A stretch of 42,563 nucleotides of DNA from an uncultured Saccharospirillaceae bacterium (GTDB lineage: Bacteria > Bacteroidota > Bacteroidia > Flavobacteriales_D > CAJJDF01): the NCBI GenBank assembly GCA_950054195.1, contig CATLPG010000024.1:1-42563 (forward strand). Direction: 5' to 3'. The notes beneath the pieces were generated by a model. That model was not told where the DNA came from. It saw only the letters and a list, made by a program, of their open reading frames with translations, and ran no database searches. Position numbers and translations under genes: made by a program. Positions 1 through 9,866 of this stretch are shown piece by piece (the first letter of the stretch is position 1; every line of letters starts with the position of its first letter).

Positions 1-1455
1 TTCTAACTCATCTCCAACGTTACAGAATTCAGATGGATGCTTGATTTTCTTGTTCCAAGAAAGGTCAGAAACGTGAATTAATCCATCAATACCTGGCTCT
101 AATTCAGTAAACACTCCAAAGTTTGTGAAGTTTCTAACAGTAGATTTATGCTTAGATCCAACTGCATATTTAGTTTCAATATCAGCCCATGGATCTGGTG
201 TTAATTGTTTTAATCCAAGAGACATTTTTCTTTCTTCACGATCTAACGTAAGAACTACTGCTTCGATCTCATCATCTACAGATAAGAAATCCTGAGCAGA
301 TCTTAAGTGTTGTGACCATGACATTTCAGAAACGTGGATTAATCCTTCTACACCATCTGCGATTTCAACAAAAGCACCGTAATCAGCAACAACTACAACT
401 TTACCTTTTACCTTATCACCTACAGCTAATTTTTCATCAAGAGCATCCCATGGATGAGCTTCTAATTGTTTTAAACCAAGAGCAATTCTTTTCTTATCAT
501 CATCAAAATCAAGAATTACAACATTGATTTTCTCGTCAAGTGTAACGATTTCTTCTGGGTGCTTCACACGCTTCCAAGAAAGGTCTGTAATATGGATTAA
601 TCCATCTACACCTCCAAGGTCAACGAATACTCCATAAGAAGTAATGTTTTTAACGATACCTTGAAGTACTTGACCGTTCTCAAGACCAGACATAATTTGT
701 TTCTTTTGCTCTTCAAGCTCAGCTTCGATAAGTGCTTTATGAGAAACAACTACGTTTTTAAATTCGTGATTAATTTTTACAACCTTGAACTCCATGTTTT
801 TACCAACATAAACATCATAGTCTCTGATTGGCTTAACATCAATTTGAGATCCAGGTAAGAATGCTTCAATACCAAAAACATCAGCGATTAATCCACCTTT
901 TGTTCTTGATTTAACTAAACCAGTAATGATTTCACCAGTTTCTAAGCACTCATTAACTTTTTGCCATGCTCTATGAACACGAGCAATTTTATGAGAAACT
1001 TCTAATTGACCTGTTTTATTCTCTAATTTTTCGATAAAAAGATCAACTGTATCACCTACAGCTAAATCTGGATTATAACGGAATTCGTTCAATGGAACTA
1101 CCCCTTCAGATTTGTACCCGATGTTCACAACAGCTTCTCTATCAGTAATACGTTGAACAGTACCTTGCACTAATTCTTTTTCACCGATTGGCTTAATTGT
1201 ACCATCGTATTTTTTTTCTAATTCTGCAGCTTGGCTTGCACTGTAGTTAGCTCCAGCAGCATACTCATCCCAATCAAAATTTTCTAGATCATATTCTTCA
1301 GTTTCAAACACTAGTGGTGTATCTTCTGAGTCCTCATCATCTTCGTTCTCGTCTTGGTTTGAATTTGCTTTTGTTTGCTCAGGAGTTTGAGCTTCTTCTT
1401 GACTTACTGTTGTTTCAGAATTATCAACAGCTTTTTCTTCTGTATTTTCAGACAT
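1..1455 (-). CDS. rpsA: 30S ribosomal protein S1 (3' end outside window)
   Basis: Ribosomal protein S1 binds mRNA on the small subunit. Reading from the ATG at 1455, 485 codons stay open to the window edge, so the C-terminus is missing. The first ~85 residues are an acidic Glu/Asp/Gln-rich extension. Then come S1 (OB-fold) repeats at about residues 95-160, 175-245, 260-335 and 345-420, and a fifth from about 430 that is cut off. Typical S1 strings are visible, such as [40 protein letters not shown] and [21 protein letters not shown] further domain probably lies beyond the edge. The gene is monocistronic at its 5' end, with its own promoter and a folded leader (separate entries). Identity is secure; only the length is unknown. 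Confidence 0.97.
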   Translation of the reverse strand, partial: MSENTEEKAVDNSETTVSQEEAQTPEQTKANSNQDENEDDEDSEDTPLVFETEEYDLENFDWDEYAAGANYSASQAAELEKKYDGTIKPIGEKELVQGTVQRITDREAVVNIGYKSEGVVPLNEFRYNPDLAVGDTVDLFIEKLENKTGQLEVSHKIARVHRAWQKVNECLETGEIITGLVKSRTKGGLIADVFGIEAFLPGSQIDVKPIRDYDVYVGKNMEFKVVKINHEFKNVVVSHKALIEAELEEQKKQIMSGLENGQVLQGIVKNITSYGVFVDLGGVDGLIHITDLSWKRVKHPEEIVTLDEKINVVILDFDDDKKRIALGLKQLEAHPWDALDEKLAVGDKVKGKVVVVADYGAFVEIADGVEGLIHVSEMSWSQHLRSAQDFLSVDDEIEAVVLTLDREERKMSLGLKQLTPDPWADIETKYAVGSKHKSTVRNFTNFGVFTELEPGIDGLIHVSDLSWNKKIKHPSEFCNVGDELE

Positions 1456-1469
1456 AATGAAAATTTGTA

Positions 1470-1494
1470 TCTCACACTACAGCCGGTTGTGAGA
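1470..1494 (-). promoter_or_regulatory. hairpin in rpsA 5' leader, next to the start codon
   Basis: The arms TCTCACA (1470-1476) and TGTGAGA (1488-1494) are perfectly complementary around an 11-nt loop. The base of the stem is 14 nt upstream of the rpsA ATG. With the 5' hairpin at 1511-1528 it makes the short leader mostly structured. Translational control of rpsA by this structure is inference. Confidence 0.45.
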
Positions 1495-1510
1495 GGTTTT
1501 TAACATGGCT

Positions 1511-1528
1511 TTAGGCTGCCTCAGCTAA
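1511..1528 (-). promoter_or_regulatory. hairpin at the predicted 5' end of the rpsA transcript
   Basis: TTAG/CTAA and CTG/CAG arms pair around a CCT loop with one bulged G (1511-1528). It lies just inside the transcript predicted from the TACCTTTG box at 1538-1545. Function is unknown; it could stabilise the 5' end or belong to an S1 autoregulatory leader. Confidence 0.35.
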
Positions 1529-1537
1529 TTTAAGTTA

Positions 1538-1545
1538 CAAAGGTA
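1538..1545 (-). promoter_or_regulatory. Bacteroidota -7 promoter box for rpsA
   Basis: The minus strand reads TACCTTTG, an exact match to the Bacteroidota -7 consensus TAnnTTTG. Transcription would start near 1531, giving a leader of about 75 nt before the ATG. No convincing -33 element is visible in the AT-rich upstream sequence. Confidence 0.6.
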
Positions 1546-1558
1546 GGAAATAAATTAA

Positions 1559-1587
1559 TAGAAAAATTGATCTTTTTAATTTTTCTA
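1559..1587 (-). terminator. weak AT-rich hairpin after the purC/small-membrane-protein unit
   Basis: TAGAAAAATT (1559-1568) and AATTTTTCTA (1578-1587) form a 10-bp stem with a 9-nt loop. It lies 16 nt downstream of the small membrane-protein gene and just before the rpsA promoter. The stem is nearly all A-T, so termination strength is doubtful. Confidence 0.35.
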
Positions 1588-1602
1588 ATGGTTAGAGAAT
1601 TT

Positions 1603-1782
1603 TTAAAGCTTATCTGTTGACAGTGTTTTCCATATACCTAACCCTAAAGCTAGGACTTTTAATACTGATGCTGATATGATTAATAGGTTAGCATTAGGCC
1701 AATGCATTATTTTAAACATGGCTCCAATAACCATAACGGCTATTCCAAGCAAAAATAAAGCTATAATATATTTGGTTTTCAA
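1603..1782 (-). CDS. small two-helix membrane protein resembling the GldL N-terminus
   Basis: A 59-residue frame starts at TTG (1782) and ends at TAA (1603-1605). Two hydrophobic segments are visible, about residues 4-22 and 33-50. Between them lies the string GAMFKIMHWPNANLL. This matches the GAxFKIxHWPxAxxLL signature at the transmembrane hairpin of GldL, the T9SS/gliding motor subunit, but GldL is more than three times longer and its cytoplasmic part is absent here. The gene is in the same frame as purC and begins two codons after the purC stop (TAA AAC CAA TTG), so co-translation is likely. The only later ATG start that keeps any of the first helix (codon 17) would destroy most of it, which is why TTG is chosen. 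Function unknown: a GldL-like orphan hairpin protein. Confidence 0.72.
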   Translation of the reverse strand: MKTKYIIALFLLGIAVMVIGAMFKIMHWPNANLLIISASVLKVLALGLGIWKTLSTDKL

Positions 1783-1788
1783 TTGGTT

Positions 1789-2745
1789 TTAAGGTTTGAA
1801 CTGCTCATTAACCCTAGCCAAGTAACGCTCTACATCTTCTTTAATAGTGGAGACAGTATATCCCTCAAAGTTTTCTCCTGTAATTTTTTCATAGAGCTCT
1901 TTGTATCTCATGGTTACAGAATCAACAAAATTTTCGCTCATTTCTGGAATTTGCTGTCCTTCTTTTCCTTGAAAACCGTTTTCAATTAACCATTCTCTAA
2001 CAAATTCTTTCGATAATTGTTTTTGAGGCAATCCCTTTGCTTGTCTTTCCTTATAACCTTCTGCATAGAAATAGCGAGAAGAATCAGGTGTATGGATTTC
2101 ATCAATCAGATAGATTTGATCTCCTTTTTTACCAAATTCATACTTTGTATCTACTAGAATTAACCCTTGCTTAGCTGCTACCTCTGTTCCTCTTTGGAAA
2201 AGAGCATATGTATATTTTTCTAGCTTTTCGTAGTCTTCTTTTGAAACTATTCCTTTTGCTAAAATTTGTTCCTTACTAATATCTTGATCATGCTCTCCAT
2301 CTTGAGCTTTGGTTGATGGTGTAATTATTGGAGTAGGTAATTTATCATTTTGTTTTAGTCCATCAGGTAGTTTAACTCCACATAATTCTCTTTTACCAAC
2401 ATTATATTCTCTCCATGCATGTCCTGCCAAATATCCTCTAATAACCATTTCTACTTTGAAAGGCTCACAAAAATGACCAATTGCTACATTAGGATGAGGA
2501 GAATCAATAAACCAATTAGGAACAATATTTTGTGTTTCTCTCAAAAACTTGGCAGCAATTCCTGTTAAAATTTGACCTTTAAACGGGATACCTTTGGGTA
2601 AAATTACATCAAACGCAGAGATTCGATCAGTTGCTATCAATACGGCATACTCATCGTTTATTGTGTAGACATCTCTTACTTTTCCTTTATAAACCTTTGT
2701 TTGATTAGTAAATGTAAAATCTGTTGATGTAATGGTGTTTGACAT
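1789..2745 (-). CDS. purC: phosphoribosylaminoimidazole-succinocarboxamide synthase
   Basis: SAICAR synthase joins CAIR with aspartate using ATP in de novo purine synthesis; it is cytosolic. The 318 residues include the N-terminal ATP-grasp-like motif [11 protein letters not shown] (about 18-28), [11 protein letters not shown], the substrate-binding stretch [21 protein letters not shown] and the family signature [13 protein letters not shown] (about 214-226). Length fits the longer (~300-residue) PurC class. No other pur genes are adjacent. Upstream is the terminator of the neighbouring surface-protein gene (2771-2795), so purC needs a promoter in the remaining ~25 bp or depends on readthrough; no clear TAnnTTTG box is visible. 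Downstream, the small GldL-like gene follows in the same frame. Confidence 0.98.
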   Translation of the reverse strand: MSNTITSTDFTFTNQTKVYKGKVRDVYTINDEYAVLIATDRISAFDVILPKGIPFKGQILTGIAAKFLRETQNIVPNWFIDSPHPNVAIGHFCEPFKVEMVIRGYLAGHAWREYNVGKRELCGVKLPDGLKQNDKLPTPIITPSTKAQDGEHDQDISKEQILAKGIVSKEDYEKLEKYTYALFQRGTEVAAKQGLILVDTKYEFGKKGDQIYLIDEIHTPDSSRYFYAEGYKERQAKGLPQKQLSKEFVREWLIENGFQGKEGQQIPEMSENFVDSVTMRYKELYEKITGENFEGYTVSTIKEDVERYLARVNEQFKP

Positions 2746-2770
2746 AGAAAAATTCTTTTCCGAAAATAAA

Positions 2771-2795
2771 AAAAGCTACCGACTTGGTAGCTTTT
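2771..2795 (-). terminator. strong intrinsic terminator after the 1265-residue surface protein
   Basis: AAAAGCTACC (2771-2780) and GGTAGCTTTT (2786-2795) form a 10-bp perfect stem with a 5-nt loop, followed on the minus strand by a T run. It lies 16 nt after the stop at 2812. The symmetric A/T flanks make it formally bidirectional, but both neighbours are on the minus strand. Confidence 0.85.
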
Positions 2796-2811
2796 AATAA
2801 TAAAAAGATTT

Positions 2812-5800
2812 TCACCTAACAACACTTACATGGCCTGTTTTGATTTCATTGGTAGTATTAATATCAGAGTAAATCAATCTCCACACATAAGTATCAAGCT
2901 TTACAAACTCCCCTTTAAATTTACCATCCCAACCTTCGTTCATATCATTAGATTCGAATAGTAAATCTCCCCAACGATTAAAAATATATAGCTGATACTC
3001 TGTAATGTCTTCGCCTTTAACATAAAAAACATCATTATGTCCATCATTATCAGGTGTAAAAGCATTTGCAACATAAATTGCACCATCAACGCCTATAATA
3101 ACAGTATCGGAAACTATACAACCAAATTGATCCTCTAAGAAGGCTACGTACGGTATTGTAGTTTCGGGGGATGCGACATTATCAATACAATCTATGCAAT
3201 GTAGCGTAGGCTCTGGACTCCATGAAACTTCACCTGGCGTATACGTTGGTGATAAATCAACAGACTCTCCATAATTGATTACTTGATCTTCTCCTATGTA
3301 CAGTTCTGGAATTGGAGAAATAGCAATATTTATGATAGCAGTATCCATACATCCAACAGAATCTGTACCAACTACCGTGTAAGTTGTTGGAATTATTGGC
3401 ATTGTGTTAACGGTATCATTAAATGGATTATCAACTTTTAAAGAGGGACTCCATGCATATGATGAGGCACCCGTAACCCATAATTGAATAGTATCATTAA
3501 AACAAACTTCTTTATCAGGAGAAGTTAATAAAGTTGGCTTTTGAACAAATACAATAACAGTATCTTGAACTGTTCCACAAGCATTCGTTAAATCTACATA
3601 ATAAGTAGTTGTTTGGTTAGCTTCTGCTGTAATTTGGTTATTTGTAGGGTCTGTAATAGCTTCTGTACTTGACCAGAAATAACTATCTCCACCAGAAGAA
3701 GAAATTATTACTTGATCACTTGGACATTTAGTAACATCAGCACTTGAAATAGGGTTTGGTAAATCTTGTTGCACGTTAACCGTTACCTGCTCTGTAGAAG
3801 AACAGCCTAAACTATTTGTAACTTCCACTGAATATGTAGTTGTAATAGAAGGTGTAGCTATTGTACTACTTGACAAAGGATCAGATAATGAACTTGGTGG
3901 AGTCCAAGAGTATATAGAACCTCCGGTTGCCCATAAGTTAGCAGATTCTCCTAAGCAGATGGTTGTATCATCAACAATATTGATAGCCACACCATCAACG
4001 GTTACCGTTACAAAAGCAGTATCAGTATTACACATACTTGTACCAATAACCCTGTAAGTAGTTGTTACCGTTGGGTTAGCTGTAGGAGTAGCAGAAAAAG
4101 GGTTACTTAATCCTGCTGCAGGAGACCACTCATAAGTAGCTGCCCCAGAAACCGATAATTGCACACCATTTCCGTTACAAACTACGGTATCGTTACTTAC
4201 AGTGATAGAGTCATCTGGAGCAAATACAGTTAGCGTCATGTAAGCGGTATCTGGTTTCACACACGTACTTATTGAGTCAATAGCAATTAATCGTATGTTA
4301 TAAACTCCAGGATTATTGTATAAATGAGTTGGATACTTATCATTTGAAACAGGTGATCCATCTCCAAAATCCCAAAAATATTTATTTCCTCCACTCGTAT
4401 TTGAAAAATTTGCCAAATAAGGCGCACATCCTACGGTGTCTGGCTGAGGAACTCCCACAGCTTTAATTTGACTAATTTCAAAATCAATTTTAAATACTGT
4501 TACATCGTAACCTCCTCCATTTTGATTCATACTCCACGCGTTTCCAAGAGTTGGAAAACCTGCATCTGTACATGTTGCTTGATAAATAACACCTCTTTTA
4601 TCAAATCTACTCGTTCCTCCATCCACATGAGAATCTGATGCTCCATAATAGCTTCCAAAGTTAAGTGTTGTCGCATCAGGTGTGAGACCTAATAAATAAA
4701 ACCCTCCTGAAGATGTTTGCACGGCATTAGGGGTAATATCAAAGCCTGATAAACCTCCTAATCCTGAATGTCCAGAAGCATAAATAAAACCACAATCATC
4801 AACTAAAAATGCTATTGGAGCTATTTCTTTTGTAGTAGTAGTGTAAATTCTGTTTGTTAATGACGGGTTAAATTTTGTTATAAACAGTCCATTTCCTCCA
4901 TTATATTTACCCGAGGTAGCACTTACAACACCCTCTGTTTGACCGAGAATATATACATCTTGATTTAAGTCGATTTCTACAAAAAAAGCTTGATCATCAT
5001 CAGAAGACCCAAAATAGGTTTTGTTTTGAATAGAAGAACCAGATTGATTAATTGCAACTAAAAATCCATCCATTCCTCCATTATAACCGAAAGCTCCTCC
5101 TGTGCCTAAAAAATTACTTGATGCGCTTCCTGCAACATAAACCACTCCATTTCCAACTTTTACTCCATAAGCTGCATCATCATTGTTACCACCAAGATAA
5201 GTGCTAAACATTAAATTTGATAGCGATGGATTTAATTTAAAAGTAACACCATCTTGCGAACCTCCTAAAGAAGATTGATAAGCCGCAGATGATGTTGGAA
5301 AATTGGAAGAACTCGTCATACTTGCTATGTAACAATTTCCTGATCCATCCACTACAATTTCGCCTCTGAAATCATCTCCGTAATTCATATAAATGGAGTT
5401 TGTACCATCATCATCATTTCCTCCAACATAAGTTGAACCTTCAAGAGTAAAACCATTTACTGAAAATTTCGATACTACAATATCACTTGAACCGTTATAT
5501 GTTTGATCATAGGCAGATGAAGTAGTTGGAAAATTAGATGATGAAGAGCTACCTAATACATATAAATTTCCTTGATAATTGTATAATGAGTGTGGGTAAT
5601 CGTCATCCAATCCACCTAAGTACGTTCCATAAAGTAATACAGAACCATCTGGATTATATTTATGAATACACATCTCTCTACTACCTTGGTATGAGGTTTG
5701 ATAAGCTCCCATAGTTGTTGGCAACCCTCCTGGGCTAAATCCAGCTCCAGCTGAATAAATATTTCCAGCATCGTCATAGGTTGCTGTGTGTCCCCATATT

Positions 5801-6609
5801 TCTTCTGTACTTCCCGAATAAGTCGAAGCTAAAACTACTGGATCGATAATTAAATCATGAGATTTATCATATTCTCCAATGCTAAATGAAACTATGTTGT
5901 TTTGTAACACATACTCCCCTACTATTTCTTTTCGAACCCCATTAATTTCCTGGTAAATATATGGTGCTTGTTCAATTACATCACCTAAGGTTGTTTTGAC
6001 AATTAATTTACCATTACTGATGGATAAATTATCTTGTCCAGTAAATTTTAGGTTTATTAATCCTGCATTCGCTTGAGGATGAACAACAAAATCATACTTT
6101 AAATGGCCATTTGAACTATAATAGCTTACATCGATATTCGGATAAACATCAATTCCACTCACTTTAGAAAAAGAAGCAGCATTAGAAGCCCATTTAGACT
6201 GATCATTTCCTAAAAAGTAATTGTAATGATGATTGTTCTTTTGCTCAAATTCAAAACGATTAATCTCACCATTTACAAACGTTACATTATATGCATGTTG
6301 ATTGATTAACTGATTTTTTGAATTATGTTTGGGTCCTTCTTCATTATGATGTTCATCGTGATGAATTTCTCTTAATTTCTTAACATCATATAAATTGAAG
6401 GTATTTCCATTTTTATGAAGAAATACACTCCCTCCAACAAAATTACTTCTGAATTTCACCGATGGATGCCACTGCCCCTTGTTTTCAACAAATTCTAATG
6501 ACTGGGCTTGAAATTGCGTAAAAAATAAAATAACAAACAGACTAAGAGAAAATTTACCAAACAAGTTTTTAGTTTTTGTATTATCTATTTCAAACTTCAT
6601 GCCAATCAT
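2812..6609 (-). CDS. T9SS type B cargo: SBBP beta-propeller, PKD and Ig-like surface protein
   Basis: A predicted 1265-residue exported protein. After an unusually long N-terminus (a second ATG at codon 4 is possible) comes a signal peptide ending near FQAQS. The LEFVENKGQWHPSVKFRSN start of the mature protein is the hallmark of the DUF7948-type N-terminal domain in Bacteroidota. Residues about 260-690 carry SBBP-like beta-propeller repeats (recurrent STYLGGxxDD and SSNFPT motifs). A PKD domain with FWDFGDGS follows at about 716-800. Five tandem Ig-like units (about 800-1175) each open with a Cys and end in TTTYxV-like strands. The last ~85 residues form the type B sorting domain: VANAFTPDNDGHNDVF, then YIFNRWGDLLF and GWDGKF. 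It is expected to cross the outer membrane by T9SS and remain at the surface. Ligand unknown. It lies 161 bp downstream of the 1024-residue cargo gene. Confidence 0.93.
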   Translation of the reverse strand: MIGMKFEIDNTKTKNLFGKFSLSLFVILFFTQFQAQSLEFVENKGQWHPSVKFRSNFVGGSVFLHKNGNTFNLYDVKKLREIHHDEHHNEEGPKHNSKNQLINQHAYNVTFVNGEINRFEFEQKNNHHYNYFLGNDQSKWASNAASFSKVSGIDVYPNIDVSYYSSNGHLKYDFVVHPQANAGLINLKFTGQDNLSISNGKLIVKTTLGDVIEQAPYIYQEINGVRKEIVGEYVLQNNIVSFSIGEYDKSHDLIIDPVVLASTYSGSTEEIWGHTATYDDAGNIYSAGAGFSPGGLPTTMGAYQTSYQGSREMCIHKYNPDGSVLLYGTYLGGLDDDYPHSLYNYQGNLYVLGSSSSSNFPTTSSAYDQTYNGSSDIVVSKFSVNGFTLEGSTYVGGNDDDGTNSIYMNYGDDFRGEIVVDGSGNCYIASMTSSSNFPTSSAAYQSSLGGSQDGVTFKLNPSLSNLMFSTYLGGNNDDAAYGVKVGNGVVYVAGSASSNFLGTGGAFGYNGGMDGFLVAINQSGSSIQNKTYFGSSDDDQAFFVEIDLNQDVYILGQTEGVVSATSGKYNGGNGLFITKFNPSLTNRIYTTTTKEIAPIAFLVDDCGFIYASGHSGLGGLSGFDITPNAVQTSSGGFYLLGLTPDATTLNFGSYYGASDSHVDGGTSRFDKRGVIYQATCTDAGFPTLGNAWSMNQNGGGYDVTVFKIDFEISQIKAVGVPQPDTVGCAPYLANFSNTSGGNKYFWDFGDGSPVSNDKYPTHLYNNPGVYNIRLIAIDSISTCVKPDTAYMTLTVFAPDDSITVSNDTVVCNGNGVQLSVSGAATYEWSPAAGLSNPFSATPTANPTVTTTYRVIGTSMCNTDTAFVTVTVDGVAINIVDDTTICLGESANLWATGGSIYSWTPPSSLSDPLSSSTIATPSITTTYSVEVTNSLGCSSTEQVTVNVQQDLPNPISSADVTKCPSDQVIISSSGGDSYFWSSTEAITDPTNNQITAEANQTTTYYVDLTNACGTVQDTVIVFVQKPTLLTSPDKEVCFNDTIQLWVTGASSYAWSPSLKVDNPFNDTVNTMPIIPTTYTVVGTDSVGCMDTAIINIAISPIPELYIGEDQVINYGESVDLSPTYTPGEVSWSPEPTLHCIDCIDNVASPETTIPYVAFLEDQFGCIVSDTVIIGVDGAIYVANAFTPDNDGHNDVFYVKGEDITEYQLYIFNRWGDLLFESNDMNEGWDGKFKGEFVKLDTYVWRLIYSDINTTNEIKTGHVSVVR

Positions 6610-6770
6610 TGCTTTATCAACGTAATAATTAAAACAATAGTAAGAAAAGATTTATTAAGTTCATGTTAAGATGGATGGACAAAAGGGAATGTAAAACGTA
6701 TTCAATTGAAAAACATATATTTATGCCTGTTTTAAAATATTTCTTTTTAACAAGATTAACTTCTCTATGC

Positions 6771-9700
6771 TTATCTATATAAACTAAAATGACCGTCTAA
6801 AAATTGGTCATCGAAATTACCTTTAAAGCGATAAGTAATTTTATATAGATAAACGTCTTCTTTACACGCCTTACCATTGTATGTGCCATCCCAGCCTTTT
6901 CCCACGAGATCAGTAGTAAATAGCAACCTCCCCCACCTATTATATATTTCTAACTTATAGGATGCTACATTAGAAACAACTGGTACAAAAACATCATTTA
7001 GTCCATCATTATTAGGAATAAAGGCATTAGGCACGTAAATGAGGGACTCATCGAGAACATTTATTGTTGAGCAAGTAGTATCTGAGCATCCAAATGAGTT
7101 TATAACAGATAAACATAAATTATTTGCTCCAAGCACTGGAGGTAAAACAAGTTCTGGATTTAGAACCGAATCAACATAATTATTATTTAAAAACCAACTA
7201 TTGGTATCATTATCTGAAGAAGTATTTGTAACAGTCAATACATTTTCAAAGATACTAGGGTTTTTAGGTGCGTAATAAAAAATTGCTTCTGGTTTGTTTT
7301 GAACACTAATTGGAATAGTTAGCATATACTCAGCATTGCATTTGGCAGTAGAAACTTTGAATTTTGGAGTATAAGCGCCTGAATTTGTATAAACATAATT
7401 CACTGTATCACAATTATTAAATGCATTCCCATCTCCCATCGTCCACAAGCAATCTCCTCCAGTAAAACCTACTATATTTGGTATTAGTTGAACTTGTAAA
7501 GGTGCACATCCCGACAGAATATTCGATATAAAACTTACTGAATCTCCTGAAACCCTAACTGAAGTTGAATCACCTACATTAATACAACCATTGCCGTCAC
7601 TTACGGAAAAAACAGAATAAGTTCCCGTATCAGAAACGTAAGTTGTAAAGTTAGTCGATGTAATTCCAGAAAAGCCAACGGAAGAAGTTCCTCCATTATC
7701 ATAAGTAACATTCCATGGGCTAGCACCAGTAAATTGAATATTTAATGGAACAGAATCATTCAAACATAAATCTCCACCTCCACTAATTAACGAAGCCGTT
7801 GGCAAAGAAAAAACGTTAACAGTATCCCAGCTAGAGTCATTACATATCCCTGGCGTAACATATTTTAATATGTATGTACCACCTCCAGTTTCATTTATAA
7901 TTTCACCAGCGATTGAGTCTAAATATGCAGAATCGAATGGATTTTCAATTGAAAATGTTCCACCTGAAGAACCAGTAATGGTTGCCTGATTATTGGTTCC
8001 CAAACAAAAATCGGTTAGTTCAAAAAATGGATTTTCTTTCGATAAAACTTGGATTGGTTGAACGGTAGAATCAGGACATGTGCCACCTACACTATATTGT
8101 AAGTTATAGGTATTACCTAAGAAGGTATTCGTTAACACTCCTTTATTTGCGTTTACAAAAGCACCGTTAGAAGGTGGTAAAAGAGAAAAAACACCTCCTG
8201 CGGAACCCAATATAGTAACGGTATTTGAATCTCCTTCGCATATATCACTCGATACGAAATCTGCCGATGCCTCAAGTGCTGTTATAGTATCATAAACAGT
8301 GTCCAAACAAACAGCATGAGAAATGATATATGTTTCCCCTAGCTCTGGATTAATTATTTGCCCTGTACTTCCATTAATCAACGAAGAAGTGGAGTTATCT
8401 ACCAATGAAAATAAACCAGTATCGGCCAAAAACACAATATCATTTGTTTGTCCTTCACAAAAATCACTTGATGTGAAAGCCGCATCACCTGGGTTATTTA
8501 TAATTAATGTATCTTGAGTATTTAATACAGTAACACACCCTAGACTGTTTGTAATGGACAATGTTTTTATAATTGTATTCAAGGTAATTGGTATACGTAT
8601 GGTAAACCCATCTGTTAACTGATCAAACTCCAAGGTATCCCCATTAATTTCCGTTACCAAATCATAAGGACCGTAACAACCAGGTATATTTAAAACTGCA
8701 TCAGCACTATCACACCTACTACCTATAAGTTGCGTATTATAGATAACCGTATCCATTGGGTAAAGTTGGATGTTGTCCAAGAAGCCAAAAATAAAGTCCA
8801 GCCCTACGTAATTGTATGAATTACTCGTCCAAAAAGTAGAGGAGAAAACATTCCAATTATAATACAAATTAATCAAGCTTTTATCAATAATCGCCAACGT
8901 ATCGTATGCACCGTTTGTTGGCACGGAAGATGAATTACCAGCAGTTAGTACGAAATCTCTTGCATTTTGCTTAGTCCTCAGTGCTGAAAATTCAACTTTG
9001 TATTTTTGATTTTGACATAAATTTAAGAATTGGGTTATAGTCGGACCCAGACTCGATAAAAACACAAATCCGCTACCAGATGGAAACGGTTGCGGAGGTA
9101 TTTGATAATCACCAATCGGGTCACTCTGGTTTCGCCCTATATATTGTCCACAAACATTAAAATACCTAGGGGTCGAGACATTTTCATGATAGTTCCAATC
9201 AACTAGGAAGTTTATAATATCAGGATATGCAGTAGACCTATCTGGACAACTTGTATAATCCTCGAAATCTCCATTTGATATAAAATTGCAAGGGTGTTCA
9301 ATAAATTCATCAACACATCCAGACTGACTAACTTTAACTCCAATTTGTTTCCACGTTCGATCAACCCCACATTCTGGGTGGTACGTTATATTTCCACAGG
9401 AGTTATCTCTACTTCTGCCATCTTGAACCTCAATGCTAAAATCAAAAATAAAATTCCCTGTATCCAAATAAGAAACTGACCAGCAATAACCGTCCACCTT
9501 TGATATTGCAACACTATTAGGCATGTTTAAACAGGATAGCACTATTCTAAAATGGGCATTTTTATCACTTGGCGGACTAGGACAAGCCGAACTATAACTA
9601 GGAAAATTATCTGCATAGTAACAAGGACGAACACCTACATTGTTTGTTGGAGGATAAGACCATGCCTCTTCGGGTATCCGATCGTTCAAACAAATTAATT

Positions 9701-9845
9701 TTGTTTGAAATAATTCAGTTGCACATACATTACTTTCATAAGAAATAAGGTTAGCTTGAGCATTTAGTCTAGCTAATGAAGTAATACTTATAAATAGTAA
9801 AAGAATATAACCTAGCGAAACATGATGCAAATATGTGAAAAACAT
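6771..9845 (-). CDS. T9SS type B cargo with jelly-roll-like N-terminal region and PKD/Ig repeats
   Basis: A predicted 1024-residue secreted protein with a signal peptide ending near RLNAQ. The first ~185 residues are cysteine-rich and I do not recognise them. At about 187-375 is the module beginning NFISNGDFEDYTSCP and ending FLDNIQLYP; similar NGDFExYxxCP...DN modules are common in Bacteroidota surface proteins and look like jelly-roll (carbohydrate-binding-type) folds, though function is inferred. Three ~75-residue repeats with SSDFCEG / SSDICEG / TDFCLG openings follow. Then come an Ig-like unit and a PKD-like domain (CLWTMGDGN, about 770-860). The C-terminus is the type B sorting domain: VPNAFIPNNDGLNDVF, YNRWGRLLF, GWDGTYNG. 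It starts only 21 bp after the stop of the 2627-residue cargo gene, so the two are probably co-transcribed. Confidence 0.92.
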   Translation of the reverse strand: MFFTYLHHVSLGYILLLFISITSLARLNAQANLISYESNVCATELFQTKLICLNDRIPEEAWSYPPTNNVGVRPCYYADNFPSYSSACPSPPSDKNAHFRIVLSCLNMPNSVAISKVDGYCWSVSYLDTGNFIFDFSIEVQDGRSRDNSCGNITYHPECGVDRTWKQIGVKVSQSGCVDEFIEHPCNFISNGDFEDYTSCPDRSTAYPDIINFLVDWNYHENVSTPRYFNVCGQYIGRNQSDPIGDYQIPPQPFPSGSGFVFLSSLGPTITQFLNLCQNQKYKVEFSALRTKQNARDFVLTAGNSSSVPTNGAYDTLAIIDKSLINLYYNWNVFSSTFWTSNSYNYVGLDFIFGFLDNIQLYPMDTVIYNTQLIGSRCDSADAVLNIPGCYGPYDLVTEINGDTLEFDQLTDGFTIRIPITLNTIIKTLSITNSLGCVTVLNTQDTLIINNPGDAAFTSSDFCEGQTNDIVFLADTGLFSLVDNSTSSLINGSTGQIINPELGETYIISHAVCLDTVYDTITALEASADFVSSDICEGDSNTVTILGSAGGVFSLLPPSNGAFVNANKGVLTNTFLGNTYNLQYSVGGTCPDSTVQPIQVLSKENPFFELTDFCLGTNNQATITGSSGGTFSIENPFDSAYLDSIAGEIINETGGGTYILKYVTPGICNDSSWDTVNVFSLPTASLISGGGDLCLNDSVPLNIQFTGASPWNVTYDNGGTSSVGFSGITSTNFTTYVSDTGTYSVFSVSDGNGCINVGDSTSVRVSGDSVSFISNILSGCAPLQVQLIPNIVGFTGGDCLWTMGDGNAFNNCDTVNYVYTNSGAYTPKFKVSTAKCNAEYMLTIPISVQNKPEAIFYYAPKNPSIFENVLTVTNTSSDNDTNSWFLNNNYVDSVLNPELVLPPVLGANNLCLSVINSFGCSDTTCSTINVLDESLIYVPNAFIPNNDGLNDVFVPVVSNVASYKLEIYNRWGRLLFTTDLVGKGWDGTYNGKACKEDVYLYKITYRFKGNFDDQFLDGHFSLYR

Positions 9846-9866
9846 CTGATTAAACCCTACTAGTTT

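Noticed and set aside
1783-1989. 68-codon plus-strand frame over the 3' end of purC
   Set aside because: It is antisense to conserved purC codons and has no start context or recognisable product.
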